A DNA stretch of 64,000 nt from Argentina anserina (Eukaryota; Streptophyta; Magnoliopsida; Rosales; Rosaceae), in contig NC_065877.1 of NCBI RefSeq assembly GCF_933775445.1, positions 29,388,001 to 29,452,000 of the forward strand. The letters run 5' to 3'. Both the position numbers and the translations under genes were made by a program. Shown here piece after piece: positions 39,845 through 53,770 of this stretch. How positions within the stretch are numbered: the stretch's first letter is position 1; every line of letters begins with the position of its first letter. The notes beneath the pieces are model-generated. The model was not told the origin of the DNA, ran no database searches, and worked only from the letters and a program-made list of their open reading frames with translations.

Positions 39845-42800
39845 GGTGATGGCAAGTCGATGAAAGCCCGGCCAGAAATGGGCACACAGTAGCTTATTAT
39901 GTGGCTATGCCCTGCTACTTCTGCCTTTGGTCACCCCAAGTGTTCGATTTTGGGGCATGCAGAGACCAAGCCAACTCCCCACCTCACGTCCTCCATAATC
40001 CTTTTCCTTCTCTCTTTCTCAGACTGTTCCGAGTATCCGGGGTCGGAATCTCAACGGCGTTTGCGTTAAATTGATCTAGTTCGGTGATGATTTAGGTGAC
40101 CCGAGTTTTATGTTCAAGTTCGTGATGACATTGCATAATAGTCCCACATAATGTTAAACGAGTAAAAATGAGAAAAATTTAATTAGTATCTTGCGTTGGT
40201 GTTTGATTTCTAAAGTCCTTTTACACTCGTTGTGCTGATCGATGAATTAGATATTCTTTTGTCAATTGAAATTGGTATTAGAATGGTCGATCGGATTGAG
40301 GGTCGGAGTGATGTCAAGTTGGTTTCGTGATTTAAGAGGTTATATATAGACAAAGCAAGTGTGATTGTGTGAATAACTAGAGGGGCCAAGTAAGCAGCAT
40401 TATTTGACAACTTGACCAACTTATTTTAATACTTGTATTGTACTCCTGTGCTTAGCTCGTTTTTCATGTGTGGGACATTGGATTTGTCAACAGCACGTTT
40501 CAATCGAGAAGTATAAAAAATTTATCAATTAAATGCGGTTTCATATACTATGAATTATATGAGCCTCAATTGGGCTGCATCATTTTCAAACAATTTCATG
40601 ATTTTCATCCATATAAATGGTTGCATTAAGTCAAGCCCAATACATAAATATAAACTTAGTTCATGAATCATGAGTCAGTTCAAGTCGAGCCTTACAAAAA
40701 GTGAAGAGAGTCACCACCATCATATATATTGGAAGTTGAAATCAATATCTTCCCAAAATGTCGGTGTTCACTTGTTCAAATTAAGTTTGATAATTTTGTT
40801 AAGCTGCTCTTGATTCAGAACCCTACAATGAATTAATATTTAAAGAGCATATTAGATAAGAGAGTGCAGTTAATATCATAGGTAATTTTTTAAAAGAATT
40901 ATTTGGCCATCGGACATTTACAAAAGAAAGAAGCATGTTATATCCGGTAATTTCTAACAAGAAAATCTACGTCTTCCTCATAACTCTTAGTGACAATGTG
41001 CTCTCGAGTAGGCCATAAATCATGAAGTTATCAATCAACCCAATTTTCTGTTTTCACTGTAAAAAAACATCTATTTTCAACATTAATACTGAATAGAATG
41101 TAAATTAAGGGGAATTACTAGAACATATGCAGCAGCCTCTGTGGAGAGAAACATGCGTTGGCAAACATCCATATTCTAATGATCAAAGGAGAAATCAAAT
41201 TGCTTCATTACTCACTATGCTAGAACATTTTGAATTCTAAAGTTGACATAAAAGAAAAGAAATGCCAAAATCAAAGTCCAGTCCGAGTCTGAGTGGGTTG
41301 GGCCACAGCCCTTATCCTCGAGGGTCCGGTCAATCCCGACCCATGATTACGTCCACGCGTCGCAATATAACCGGATCCCTTTATTCCTCGGGGCTTTTAC
41401 ATCCCACGTTGAAAAACAGTGGAACCCAACTCTCCGGCCGATGCACCAACACGTCAGCAAACCCCACCCACCCTATAATCCCCTGGAACAATGTTCCACC
41501 AGACAAAACCCCCATCCCCTGACCCCACCGCACCTTTTCCTCCACTCACCGCCCTCCACGTCACCTCCAAAATGGCATATGCGTAATTCCGCCCCGAAAT
41601 TATCCGTGCGCGTCATCTCTCTCAAAATTTTTGGCTTCGTGTCAACGGACGCCAAATGAGATTCAAATCCAGCCGAATTTCTAGTTGGAGGAGAGAGAGA
41701 GTGAAACTCGAGCTGTTATTATGGTGCGAGTGTCTGGGGATTAAAATTTTATTATTTATTTCTCTTCTGCTGCTACTGGTCCCTGGCTCCAATCATTTGC
41801 CCATATTTCCGATTTTAATTTATTTTTAATTTCTGGGCCTTGATTATATTTTTTTGGTTTGGAAATTTCATACATTTTGGTGTCTGGTTTCTCGGCGAGA
41901 GAGGAGGAAGTAGAGGAGTAGAAGAAACAAATATCTCTGCTTCTACGAAACTCTCTCAAACTCAGTTCACAATTCACTTCGATCATCAAACACAAAATGA
42001 AACTCAATTCCACTCTTTAACCGCTTATCTTTTGTCTTTGTTGTCTCTACTCGCTGTTAAGGTACTCTCTCGCTCTCGAACTCTCTGCAACTATTTACTT
42101 TGGTCTTGTTCGTGCTTTGTCTGAGGTGATTGAAGGTTTGGATTTCCTGGTCGGGTTTGGTTTTGGTGAATTGTGTTAAAGCTTTGGTCTTTGCATGTGT
42201 TTGGATGATTCTGCATGTGGGTTCTTTCTGTTTTGGTGGAATTGGTTTTGGGTGTTGTGGGGAAAGTTGATTGATTTGAGGCTTTTATTTGGGGTTGGGA
42301 GTAGGTAGGTGGACTGTAACATTGAGTTTGTGTATCAACCTTTGCTGAGTTTGAGTTCAGAGCTTTGTTGACTTGGTGCCTAGTTGGAATTTGTGGAGCT
42401 ACTGGGTTTAGTTTGAGCTGATCAATTACCAGACTTGTGTTGTGTGGTAGACCCCCCTTAGAAATTTGTGTGTGCATGTTTTGATCAGACGAAAATTGCC
42501 AGGTTTCATGTAGTGTCTTGGGAGATCAAATTCACCTACCGGGGTTTTGATACTTTTGGCACATTGTGTTGCATGTTTTTGTGGTTATATGAAGAGAGCA
42601 GTTGTATCCTCGGTCATAAGTAGGAAATAGTTTGGAGGTTAGGTGGTGTTTTACCTGTTCGGGTTCTACATCAGCTATAAACAAGCCTTTGAATGTAATC
42701 AAAAGCACTGCATGATTGGGGTGCAAGACGACCTCTACCTTGCTATAATCATCCAAACTGCATTTTACGAAGAGTTCAATAGTGATCCCATCTTGACAAA

Positions 42801-42982
42801 CTTTCCATTTCTTTGGACCATACTGACTGTTGTGTTATTTCATTTTTTGGATTGGTTTGACGATACAGTACAAACTATCTGTAGTTACACACTTACATAT
42901 TAAGATGCAATCATGCATTTGCGAGATTTCTGATAGCCAAACTTTTTTGTTTACTGTCCTTGTGTTTGCAGAAAGGGAGTCA

Positions 42983-45900
42983 ATGGAGAAGCATTCGGAA
43001 AATACTAAATTGGGTCACTCTGAAGGTTTTCTTCTGTTTTCTTTAACTTATCGAAGCATTACAGGGCACACAGCCACATATATATGCTCTATAATTAAAT
43101 CTCCTTACGCATGCATGATCTTTCTTTTGATGGGTCATTTGTAACTGTTTTGCAGGGGCCTTTAAGATTCCATCGGTCAATATTCCTAGAAAATTAGAGA
43201 ATACTGCATGGGGAATCTTTCGTACAACTGAGGCGTATCATGCATCGACTGATACTAGCTTGTTCTCAAGCTCATTGCCTGTCCTTCCACATGAAAAGTG
43301 TACGTCGTGAGCTCTTTTATACTGTAATGGGTTAACTTATTTGTAGAATGCTTATTGAAAGTTGAAAGTCTATTTATGCAGTGAATTTCGCTAATACGAA
43401 ACAGTTGCGCCAGTCTGTTGATGATAGCTTGCCCAATCTTATTAAAACAGACCCAGACATTGAGATTAAAGATCCACTGGATAATGCTGAATCAACTTCG
43501 TTCAGAATTACACTTCCTGATGATGAAGATGAGCTGTTAGCAGGCTTAACAGATGATTTTGATCTAACTCGCTTGCCTAGTCATCTGGAGGAGATGGAAG
43601 AGTATGATCTCTTTGGCAGTGGTGGAGGAATGGAATTGGATTTTGACTCGCAAGACAGCCTTGGTATTAGTTTGTCAAAGCTAAGCATATCTGATGGGGT
43701 TGGTGCAAATGGTATTGGTCATTATGCTCTTCCAAATGGAGCAGGAACTGTGGCCGGAGAACATCCTTATGGAGAGCATCCGTCAAGGACCTTGTTCGTC
43801 AGAAATATCAATAGTAATGTTGAGGACTCCGAATTGAGATCTCTATTTGAGGTATTTTACAGTTGCTACTTCATTTTACTTGTTGGTTGACTTGTCTACT
43901 TGCTTGGCTTGGTTTCTTTTATGTCCTTGCTTTCTATGTATCTGGGTGGGTGGGGGTACTTTCTTGTCAGAGAACTGATACCAAGAACACAGATTATATA
44001 ATGATACTTTCATGAAATGATATCAGATAAATTTGAGCTGCCTTATTCAATATAATAAGTCTTTTGAATTCCCTCATTAGAACTTACGAGTCCTCAAGCG
44101 TTTGCATGAAATAGGTCCAGAATAATCTTTGCAGTAGAGAATAAGAAGCATAGAACTTTTTGTATCATAGGGATGTCTTTCCCTCGTTTTTGGCTTTGAC
44201 TACTGCAAGGTAACAGTCTGCAATACCTGTTATGTAACTCATTTCACCTTGTTTACTTTGGACTATAACTTGCTCAATATAGGATTGGAGTTCGTGATTC
44301 CCCCTTCCTTGAGTTGAGTTAATATTAATATTCTACAGTCTTATGAGTTCCTATTTTGTTGCATCATGCTTTTGCTACTGTGAGAATGATCAGTAGCTTC
44401 CAGGTTTAGCATTTTTCTATGAATTCTTAGTACTATACTGTCAAGGCTATGCCAGCATTCTTCTTAATGTTGTGAAGTTGTTTTTACGACAGTGTTCTGG
44501 TATATATGCTACTCATTTTAATGGTGCAACATGAAGTCTAGCTTGGTTGATTTTTCATGTGTCATATTCAGATCTTTGATCTTCCCTCGCTAGGAATCAA
44601 AAGTCGCTCATTTTATCCTCTCTTTCAAGAATTGGCTGTGTAAAAGTTATTGTTATTGCTCTTTTAAGATGCTTTTAAGCTTTCTTCTGTATAACTGTTG
44701 CATATACTACTTCTCAATTTCTCATCTTTACTTTGATAACCTTATGCTCATTGAGTTATGGTGCTATCCCTTATTTTGTCAGCAATATGGAGATATCAGA
44801 ACCTTATATACTGCGTGCAAGCATAGGGGATTTGTGATGATCTCATACTATGACATCCGTTCTGCTCGCACTGCTATGCGTGCGTTACAGAACAAGCCCT
44901 TGAGACGAAGAAAACTTGACATTCATTTTTCAATTCCCAAGGTTTGAATAATTTGTCTGATATTATAATTTGAATTCTGCTGGAATTCAGGATATCCCTT
45001 AAATCCACATCTTCATAATTCATCTTTCTCTCTGCTGAAATTCAGGATAACCCTTCAGAGAAGGATATCAACCAAGGAACTCTTGTGGTTTTCAATTTGG
45101 ATGCGTCAGTGTCAAATGATGACCTTCGACATATATTTGGGGCTTATGGAGAAGTTAAGGAGGTATAAGTTATTTTTGGGTTTATAATTAAATCTCTCTC
45201 TCTCTCTCTCTCTCTCCCCACGTTTTAAAAATTGTTTTTTTTACCTCAATTAAAATGCAGATCCGAGAAACCCCACACAAGAGACACCATAAATTCATAG
45301 AGTTTTATGATGTTAGAGCTGCTGAGGCAGCATTGAGAGCACTAAATAGGAGTGATATAGCTGGGAAACGCATAAAGCTTGAACCTAGCCGCCCTGGTGG
45401 AGCTCGAAGAAAGTAAGTATTAGTTTAGTGTGCTTGGTGAACTAATTTGACATTTTTTCTTAAGCATTTGCATTATCTGCATTTTTATTATCTAATTAAT
45501 GGCATTAGAACCTAGCAAACAATGTAGCACAGGGTAACTTGATCTTATAAGTGTCATGTTGCCTGCTTCTTTAATGGTTTTGTATTAATATCCACATTGG
45601 AAACATACTTATATATATTTGTGAGGTCAAGGCTGTTTGCTGACCTTCACAAAATTATATATCAGCAGAAAATAATTATGCTGTCAAATTGTGAAGATAC
45701 AAACTCCATTTTGCTGATTATATTATTTCAAACCGGGCCCAAATAAATTTGTTGTACTTTCTATTTTAGCTTGATGCAGCAACTCAGTCAAGAGCTTGAT
45801 CAAGATGAAACTCGAAGTTTCCGACATCAAGTGGGTTCACCAATGACCAACTCTCCTCCAGGTAGATCTCTTTGATTCTGAATTAAGCTGATAACTTGTT

Positions 45901-47983
45901 TACCTCCGCTTCTCCTCCCGAATTTCTGGATTACACTTATTGGGAATGCATGGTCTGCTATAAGCTTAGTCAATAGCTTTGACACTATGCAGGTACCTGG
46001 GCACAAATTGGAAGCCCCATTGAACATAATCAGCATGGTTTTAGTAAGTCCCCAGGTCTTGGAAGCCTGAGTCCTGTAGAAAGCAACCATTTACGGGGGC
46101 TAGCTTCGATTCTTCCGACCCACGTTTCCAACTCCCCAAAGATTGCACCTATTGGTAAAGATCAAGGAAGGTTCAACCATACAAGTCAGATATATAGTAA
46201 CTCTACATCAACACCAGGAGCAACCTATCAGCATTCTCATTCCTTTCCTGAGCAGAAATTAAGCACTAGTCCAGGTCCCATCTCATATGGCGAGTCAAAT
46301 TCAAATTCATCAGGTATTGGAACGTTGTCAGGTCCTCAGTTTCTGTGGGGAAGCCCAACTCCTTATTCTGAGCCCAAGTCTTCTGCCTGGCCAACATCGT
46401 CTGTGGGACATCCATTTTCACCTGGTGGACAGGGACAAGGTTTTCCATTCAGTAGCAGGCAGAGCTCTTTCCTCAATTCACAAAACCATCATGTGGGATC
46501 TGCTCCTTCTGGTGTTCCTCTGGATAGGCACTTTGGATACTTCCCTGATTCACCTGAAACATCCTTCATGAATCCAGTGTTTGGAGCCATGGGTTTAAGT
46601 CGCAACAGTGGTAGTTACATGATGAACATGGGTGGTCGTTCAACTATGAATGCTGGTGTCGGTCTTCCAGGAAACATTACTGAAAATGGCTCTCCAAGTT
46701 TTAGAATGATGTCGATGCCAAAGCCTAGTCCTGTCTACCTTGGGAATGGTTCTTACACTGGACCTGCAGCAACCATTAGTGAGCTATTAGCTGATCGTAG
46801 TAGGAGTCGTCGGGTTGAAAATAGTGTGAATCAAGTCGATAACAAAAAGCAGTATCAACTTGATTTAGAAAAAATTCTCCACGGGGAAGACAGTAGGACT
46901 ACTTTAATGATCAAAAACATCCCAAATAAGTAAGAAACAATTTGTAGTCGTCCCAGGCTTTAGCTGCTTTCATACATTATTCGCTGTGTGGTGGTTCTTA
47001 GTACATTTATTAAGGTGACTGCATTCTTTCCTTTTCAGGTACACTTCTAAAATGCTGCTGGCTGCTATTGATGAAAATCACCGGGGTACATATGATTTTC
47101 TGTACTTGCCAATTGACTTTAAGGTAATTCTTTCTGCTGATGTTTGATTGTAAGTGGCTCTATGATTTCCTCCAACTGATGTAGTACTGATGAACACCCT
47201 TGTCTTTTGTAGAATAAGTGTAACGTGGGTTATGCCTTCATCAATATGGTGTCTCCTTCCCACATTGTAGCTTTTTATGAGGTTAGTCCCAGAATTTTAA
47301 TCATTTTTCCTCAGTTTTATTCTCTAGGAAGAAAGGAAAAACTTGAAACTGATGTTTAATTGGCAATCTAATGTGCTTGAATAATCTCTCAACTTGAAAG
47401 GCAAACATTTATATCTTTTACCAGTACTTATACCATACAAATTGGTGTAGGCATTTAATGGAAAGAAGTGGGAGAAGTTTAACAGTGAAAAGGTTGCTTC
47501 ACTGGCTTATGCACGTATACAGGGTAAAGCTGCCCTTGTGACTCATTTTCAGAATTCAAGCCTTATGAACGAGGACAAGCGCTGCCGGCCTATCCTTTTC
47601 CACTCGGAGGGCCAAGAGACTGGTGATGAGGTAATATGTTTGACATCTGTATTTATGGATGCTGATATTTGCCCTTCTGCCTCATTTGTCAAATATGATA
47701 TTACCATAGATTGTACCATGGCTTTTTTCTCCTCATTTTTGAATCCTGTTTGGTTGTAGCATCAGTGCGTAAAATTGTTTAGTATTATTAGGAGCTTCTC
47801 TGTCTTGAAGTTCTCTTGTAGTTCCCAGTTTGTTTTACTGATATCCATGTTTTTGTGGATCATCAGGAAACTTTCCTATCTAGAAATCTGAACATATGCA
47901 TACGACAGCCAGATGGCTCTTATTTGGGTGATTCATTGGACAGTCCAAAGGGGAATCTGGATGACAGTGCAGAAAACGATTGA
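42983..47983 (+). CDS. MEI2-like RNA-binding protein (three RRMs)
   Basis: Twelve coding exons in frame: 42983-43025, 43156-43299, 43382-43851, 44783-44941, 45046-45162, 45261-45412, 45770-45861, 45993-46929, 47039-47123, 47213-47281, 47451-47630 and 47867-47983, giving 854 residues. RRM1 (about 198-272) starts RTLFVRNINSNV and RRM2 (about 283-355) starts GTLVVFNLDASV. A Ser/Gly/Pro-rich linker of about 330 residues follows, then the Mei2-specific C-terminal RRM (about 694-805) with RTTLMIKNIPNKYTSKML. Plant MEI2-like proteins bind RNA and act in meiosis and vegetative development. The N-terminal LFSSSLPVLPHEKLN block and the C-terminal NICIRQPDGSY place it in the ML1/ML4/ML5 group, probably ML5-like. 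A non-coding first exon ends at 42061 and a 5' UTR intron runs to 42971. Intron 45163-45260 contains a TC run, and a GA repeat (48056-48094) lies just after the stop. Confidence 0.93.
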
Positions 47984-48051
47984 TAATGGATTCGTAATCT
48001 CACTTGCCTGAGGGAGGATTGGGCTGCTAACTTCTGCACAGTTAACTGTAC

Positions 48052-48055
<4 letters not shown>

Positions 48056-48094
<39 letters not shown>
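48056..48094. repeat. GA microsatellite in the MEI2-like 3' UTR
   Basis: About 19 GA units starting 73 bp after the stop codon, so probably transcribed within the 3' UTR. Confidence 0.95.
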
Positions 48095-48098
<4 letters not shown>

Positions 48099-48984
48099 GG
48101 GGCATGTAATAACTCAATATGGCTACCTGCTGCTTTTGGATGCTGGATACTTCTGATATTTCTTGAGAAGGTATCGAGGGAAAGCGGCAGAGAGCATTTT
48201 GTTAATTTGTAAAGTGCAAATTGTTATTCAACCAAGGGAGAAGAATAAGGTGAAGCATCTGGCTGAACTGTGTAGTCCCCTGCAGTCATATGCATTGCTA
48301 AACGTCTGTGCAGAATCTCCCCTGGTTTCATTTCTTCTTTTTAATTTTATGTTATGGGTCTTTTAAATCCCATTTGCAAATACAATCAAGTGTATATGGT
48401 CAAATGCCCTGTTGGATATTAGGGCTCAGAGGGCTGTTTCAATGAGGAAAAAGAAAAAAAAAAGAAGGTTGTATGGATGGGAGAGAGTAATCTTGTTCAT
48501 ATTGTATCTAGTCTTGTCATGTACTGAAGAAAAAGTTGTATTAATACATTACTGTACTGATGTTTACTCTCTTTTTGGCTTACCTTCGTTCCTGTGTTTT
48601 CTTCGTTTGATGAATGTGCATTGTATATCTGCAGCTTGGTTGTTTCTATTACATAATTACAAGAACCTGTTTCTTCACATTTTTTGCATAAAAATAAATC
48701 AAATTCACAGTATTTCACTAATTGCTTCGAGGCAAGAAGTGAGTTGGTCTTTGATCATGTCACTCCCCATGTATTATAGTGTTGCATTCTGCCGCCACTT
48801 TAGGTGACCAATTTGGATCCGTAAACCCTCATCAGATCATGTTATGTAGGAGACCCATCAAATCAACAGATAAAGTCGAGGCACGTGAGGCTTGATTTTC
48901 GGGTGTGTGTTCTCTGCAACCTGGAGTATGATTTTCAGCTCTAAGGCAGTTATGCCAGAACTGTAGTTATATTAGAGTAGTACT

Positions 48985-50530
48985 TGATTCTATTCCAAGC
49001 TTGTATAATTGTTGCTATGGACTCTGATAATCTCAATGCCCTGGTTGGCTCACTATGCGTTCAGAGAAGTTACGTAGAGCTGCTTTTGCTCAATCGCTCT
49101 TCATTTGGGAAGTTTGGAAAGAGAGAATGTCTTGGTGTTTGGAAGCACTGGCGGATCCTCTTTATAACAAGGGGAATTACAAAAAAAAAAAATGCATGTA
49201 ATATACATATTTTTTAAGTGGAAGTATCTCCAACACTCACTCACACTCAATTCTCCCACCCGCACTTAACTTTTTCACATATGCACACAATATCCATTAA
49301 CCAAATTCTATTTTCTCTTCGTCTTCTTCTCCGACCTCAAAGACTGGCCTTAATTCCTAAACCAAATCCCTAAATTAGATTAACTAATTTCACTTGGGGT
49401 CTTGGGCGTTAGCTCCACGCTCCACCATAATACCACAGTCTTCCGTCGACGATTCAAGTGTGGTTGCGCGGTACTACTGGGCTTGCTCCCTAGATCAAAT
49501 TGGGGATTTGTGGATTATGTTTCTCTGTTTGGCAATCTCAAGTTAACGAAGTGATGGAATTGGAATTTGAGTTTAGTTTTACTTCGTTTAATTATTTTGG
49601 TTATTCTAATTTTGAGTTTGGATTGAGTTGATTTTTGTTTGTTACTTTTTGGAAGAGTCAAGAAAAAGAACATAAAAGAAGTAAGTTTTTTGTCCATCCA
49701 CTCCATCGGTTCAAGCTTTATTCATTTAATTAACATAACTATGTATTTGTTGATATATGAATTCATTGAATAAAGTTATAGATTCCCGAATTGTTCTGTG
49801 ACTTTTGTGTTATACTATTATATCGAATTGCTTGGTTATATATGTGCATTTATCAATTTTGGTAGCTATGCTGTAATGTTACATTGTCAGTTGATATACG
49901 TATTATTTTCAATAATTATAGGTTATTAGACTAAAATCATATAATATCAGAACTTCAGCCCAAACGAAGTGTTCGAAAAAAAAATTACTTTATGGTTTTC
50001 AAGCACCGTCGAGATTCTCACTATTTTCTTCTTGTTCGGTTTATGAATTAGAACTTTAAACATCTCCAAAGTGACTATTCGGGATCCGCCACTGTTTTGA
50101 AGAACAAAATAACACCAGCCTATGATGTGGCTTTACTGTCATCTACAATATTGATGCATTCAAAGGCCCGGGTAGCAAACTAACAACCATAGTACTAGGA
50201 TGATTAGGTGGAGTGCTCCGGGCAAAAGTAAACTGTGATGAAGGCTATAGTATGGGGTTGCTTGGGAAACGAGGTAAAGGCGTTAGTATCTGCAAAACAT
50301 GCAGAATTGTTGGCACGTAAGGAGGCAGTTAATAGGCACAAAGCAATGAACTCCATCCAGTGAGATTGTCTCATAGTTAAGTAACAACTTGGTAAAGGTC
50401 GAAGACAAAATGTATCGACTCTGGGGAGACTGATGACTTATATGAAAGTTGTCCCGTCCAGTTCCAAATGTGAAGTTGGTCTATGAAACAAGACAGCAGA
50501 TATGTTCGCTGCTCATGCAGTTAACTAAGC
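48985..50530 (+). mobile_element. Decayed non-LTR retrotransposon (LINE) fragment, interrupted
   Basis: Left part 48985-49137 reads with shifts as LFIWEVWKERM, resembling the WxxWKERN segment of plant LINE zf-RVT regions. Right part 50103-50530 reads with shifts as RNase H-like (RVT_3) pieces: WSAPGKSK, KALVSAKHAELLARKEAV, QLGKGRRQN and TADMFAAHAVN. Frames are broken many times. A hAT-type element sits between them, so the LINE inserted first. Confidence 0.55.
49138..50102. mobile_element. hAT-type non-autonomous element
   Basis: The element spans 49146-50094 (949 bp). It starts CACTGGCGGATCC and ends GGATCCGCCACTG, a terminal inverted repeat with one mismatch. The flanks are TTTGGAAG (49138-49145) and TTTTGAAG (50095-50102), a near-perfect 8-bp duplication. 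The AT-rich interior has no transposase. Confidence 0.8.
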
Positions 50531-50982
50531 TACAAGCTTTTCTTGGTTTGCAGTACCTCCTTTCTGATTTGTTCAGTTTGTTGTTTTAAATTGGCAGACG
50601 ATACAGATGGTTTCAGACCAAAGGAAAACAAGAATGAAAGAAGAGAAGAAAATATACTCACTGCCCCGAATATGATAACTCTTAAGTTCATCAACTACCT
50701 TGTTCGTATCCAAAGAAACAATCACATGCATGTGTAATATGAGTTTATATTATTGTGCTTTCAAACATATTACACAGCGCTTAGGCATAACATGACACTT
50801 TTTAGAGTTGTAAGAAATTTCAGATAGCAACCCTCATTTCAGCCAGGTTATTGAAAATATAAAATCTAAGTAGCCTTCAAACACTTCAGGCAAGTTAATC
50901 TGAAATTGCCTTCTTATATCGCAGGCCTTTCCCTAAAAATCATCATGCTCATAGGACACATTACCTAACTACTGTATTCCGT

Positions 50983-53326
50983 CTATTGTAGAGCATCAGC
51001 AATGGATCCTGCAAGACTTAAGATCTCAAAGGGTGCTTCATGTTCTACAGCTTTGACAGTAAGCGGGCAGGAATCTGTGATCCAAAAGTAGGCAAACGGA
51101 TTATCTGACTCTCCTGAAAATAATACAAGCGACAGGGTCAATGACAGAAATTCAAAATATAGTTATACAAACAAAATTATGCAAGTAGTTACCATTCTTG
51201 TGAGTGAAACGCTCCCAAGAGCGCTTTGGAAATACTCCATGGGTGACATAAGCACTAACCTTGGCTGCACCATGAGCTGCCAAAACTTTCTGAGCAACAG
51301 AAACAATACAGAAGGAGGTTTTAAGGAAACTTCAACAAGCCTAATTTTATCTTCCAGAAACACAACACATTAAGAAGTCCAAAACAGGAAGAATATTGAT
51401 AAGTCATACCTGGCACTCGATTAAGGTGCCACCAGATTGCACCAAGTCATCAACAATAACCACATGAAACCCTGCAGGATTTCCCTCCTTGATTCGAACT
51501 ATCCTCTTATCACCTTCACGAACCTTGTTACACACAACCTGCCATCCACAAAGGTGAGATTTGAAAGATATAACAGATTCAATTCCTCTTTAGCAAAATA
51601 TCAGACTAACCACGGGAAATTGATCAAATTGCTTGTGATATCGCTTCCAAGCTCCATCATCAGGAAATGCAACAACTATCTGGAATGCAACTATGATTAG
51701 AATTAAAATAAAATCATAGACTATAGATGAAGACATGGAAGTTGAAAAAAAAACATTTAATTGATTCTAAAATGGAATGCTCAATTGTGAGATGAAAGAT
51801 GATGCTGCAATTCCCACCTTATCAGAGTCAGGAAGCTGGTGGAGGCGTTCCTTTAACAGAGGGATTCCAGTCTCAAACAAAGGCAAAACATGGTCCCCGA
51901 AGTAAAATCTTTCCTGCACAAAAACAAAACTGAAGTAATTAAATATTAGCGCACCCATTGTAATGATAACAAAGCACATAACCAACAAACTGTAATGACA
52001 ACCAACAATTTACAGTCTCAGTTCTATGTGCTAATTAAATATAGAGAAATGAGAATAATAAACATAACTCAACTGCAAAAGAGCGGAGAAATTTAATGAA
52101 ATTGGGGTCTCGTAACAAGTTATAGCCAAATGCTGACCTATAAGTTAGTTTACTATAAATATATTGACCTTTAGGCTGTTACTACTGTTAAAAAATGTAT
52201 TTGTAAATTAAAATTTCAGCCCTCTGTAGAGAGATTCGTGTATAGGACACAAATACTGAAATATGTTAAATGAGCTCATTCATGATTAGAATGGTTCTCA
52301 ACTACAATACCCGAAGCTAGATAGAGTAGTTGGGCAGATAAAAAATGTACAGATAACCTGAGAAAAGAATTTGCACCTCAAGATCTTTGAAAAACCAGAA
52401 AAAAAGAAAAAGAACTTGAGTCTGTGATGAGAACAACAAAGAAATACCAAAACAAAACAAACCTGTAAAGCATGTATGTCATAAATGACTAAACTGGTTG
52501 GGCCACCTTTCGATATGGGAATATTTGACAACATTCTCGCCAGGGTAAATGCAGTTGCAACATCCCCTTCTTCTTCCATTCGTTCAAAGGAACCAGTTGG
52601 AAAAAAAGGCAATACCAAAGAGAAGGATGCAACAAACAGCTTGGGGAGTGCATATATCACAGACAGCTGCTCAAAGATTACAGCTTGGGAGCTGAAGGAT
52701 GCAAGAAAGGCAACATGTTGGCCTCGAAGGTCTTGTGCATTGTTGATGAAAATGTTTGGAAACCCATCGTCAAAGTTCCTGTACAAATACAATCCAAGCA
52801 GACAATCAGAATCCCATGTATCTTGTACTTGAATGTGCAACATTGCTAGACATAAATACCGTTACTACATATGAACTTCTTGTCTGACATAACTCCCAAA
52901 ACTTCTATTAATCATTACATAAGGCAACGGATTAGAATGCAAACATTAAAGTACAGCTCAAGGGTTCAAGTCACTACTAGAATGAATTCTGATCTCAATC
53001 ACTCATTTCCAGTCTAGAAGTCTCAAACATTCAATTCCTATCACCCTCCTCGGCTAATTACTTACAACCTCAAGCTCCCTCCTTTGTAAATTACCCAAAC
53101 TCTCAGCTTCACAAAAGATAAAAGCTTTACTCTTTTTGTTTTCTCAAACTGTTTCCAGTCATTGTTTTCAGTGTTTGGAGTAAACCAACACATGAAATAG
53201 AGTAAAGCACAACCCCATATTTTCTTTACAAAAAGTTAGCTGAAATAAGAAGCACCCATCTCAATTCACGAATATATGAAACAGAGAAAGGGAAAGATTA
53301 AAGCACTACAAAGCAAGCACGAGAGA

Positions 53327-53362
<36 letters not shown>

Positions 53363-53484
53363 CTCCATTTGATGGTCTGGAGAGTAATGAGGTCTGACTG
53401 AGAAGCAATCTTCCGAGCAAGGTCTTCGCATTCGGCGCAGTAGAACAAGTAGACTTGCTTCTTCTGTGACTTGTCCATAGCCAT
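50983..53484 (-). CDS. PRS4: Ribose-phosphate pyrophosphokinase 4 (PRPP synthetase)
   Basis: Seven coding exons in frame: 53363-53484, 52463-52778, 51818-51913, 51611-51679, 51410-51538, 51193-51289 and 50983-51113, giving 319 residues. The enzyme makes phosphoribosyl pyrophosphate from ribose 5-phosphate and ATP for nucleotide, His and Trp synthesis. Visible blocks are [56 protein letters not shown] and the PRPP-binding loop [17 protein letters not shown]. Plant PRS3/PRS4 enzymes are the phosphate-independent class II, and PRS4 is regarded as cytosolic. The chosen start MAMDKSQKK gives no transit peptide; an in-frame ATG at 53598 would add 38 residues. The first intron begins GTCCTC, a poor donor, because a CT microsatellite directly abuts it. 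Confidence 0.95.
53332..53359. repeat. GA/CT microsatellite abutting the PRS4 intron 1 donor
   Basis: A GA run on the plus strand (CT on the transcribed strand) ending just beside the exon 1 boundary at 53363. A shorter GA run continues to its left to about 53320. Confidence 0.95.
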
Positions 53485-53770
53485 CGTCCGATGAAGCGGT
53501 CTTGAGGAAGAGAGGGTTGTTGTAGTTGCTCCTGTTTGGGGTACTTTGGTTGCAACTTGAAAAAACACTGCTTGGCTTGACTCCCACCCAATGCGCAACC
53601 CTAACCCGACATTTTAGTTGAATTTTTAGATCTTTTTCTGGTCCATTTTCATTTACAAAAGAGAGATTCTATTAGATGTTCGTATAACAAGTTAACAACA
53701 CTTATACCTCTCATTTTTTTCAAAGTAGTGTTAACTTTATCAACTGATAGAAAATTATCAATATAAATAA

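Larger units (their letters stand above)
36961..41900. other. Long gene-poor stretch
   Basis: Nearly 5 kb without a recognisable gene. It holds microsatellites at 38881-38906 and 39801-39841. A 94-codon minus-strand ORF at 37798-38082 has no recognised domain. A TATA-like CAGTATAAAAAGC near 39092 could mark an unrecognised promoter. From about 41260 the sequence becomes GC-richer, consistent with the promoter of the MEI2-like gene. Confidence 0.4.

Noticed and set aside
53306..53598. Alternative reading frames over PRS4 exon 1
   Set aside because: Only the 53484 frame continues in phase into exon 2 with PRPP synthetase motifs.
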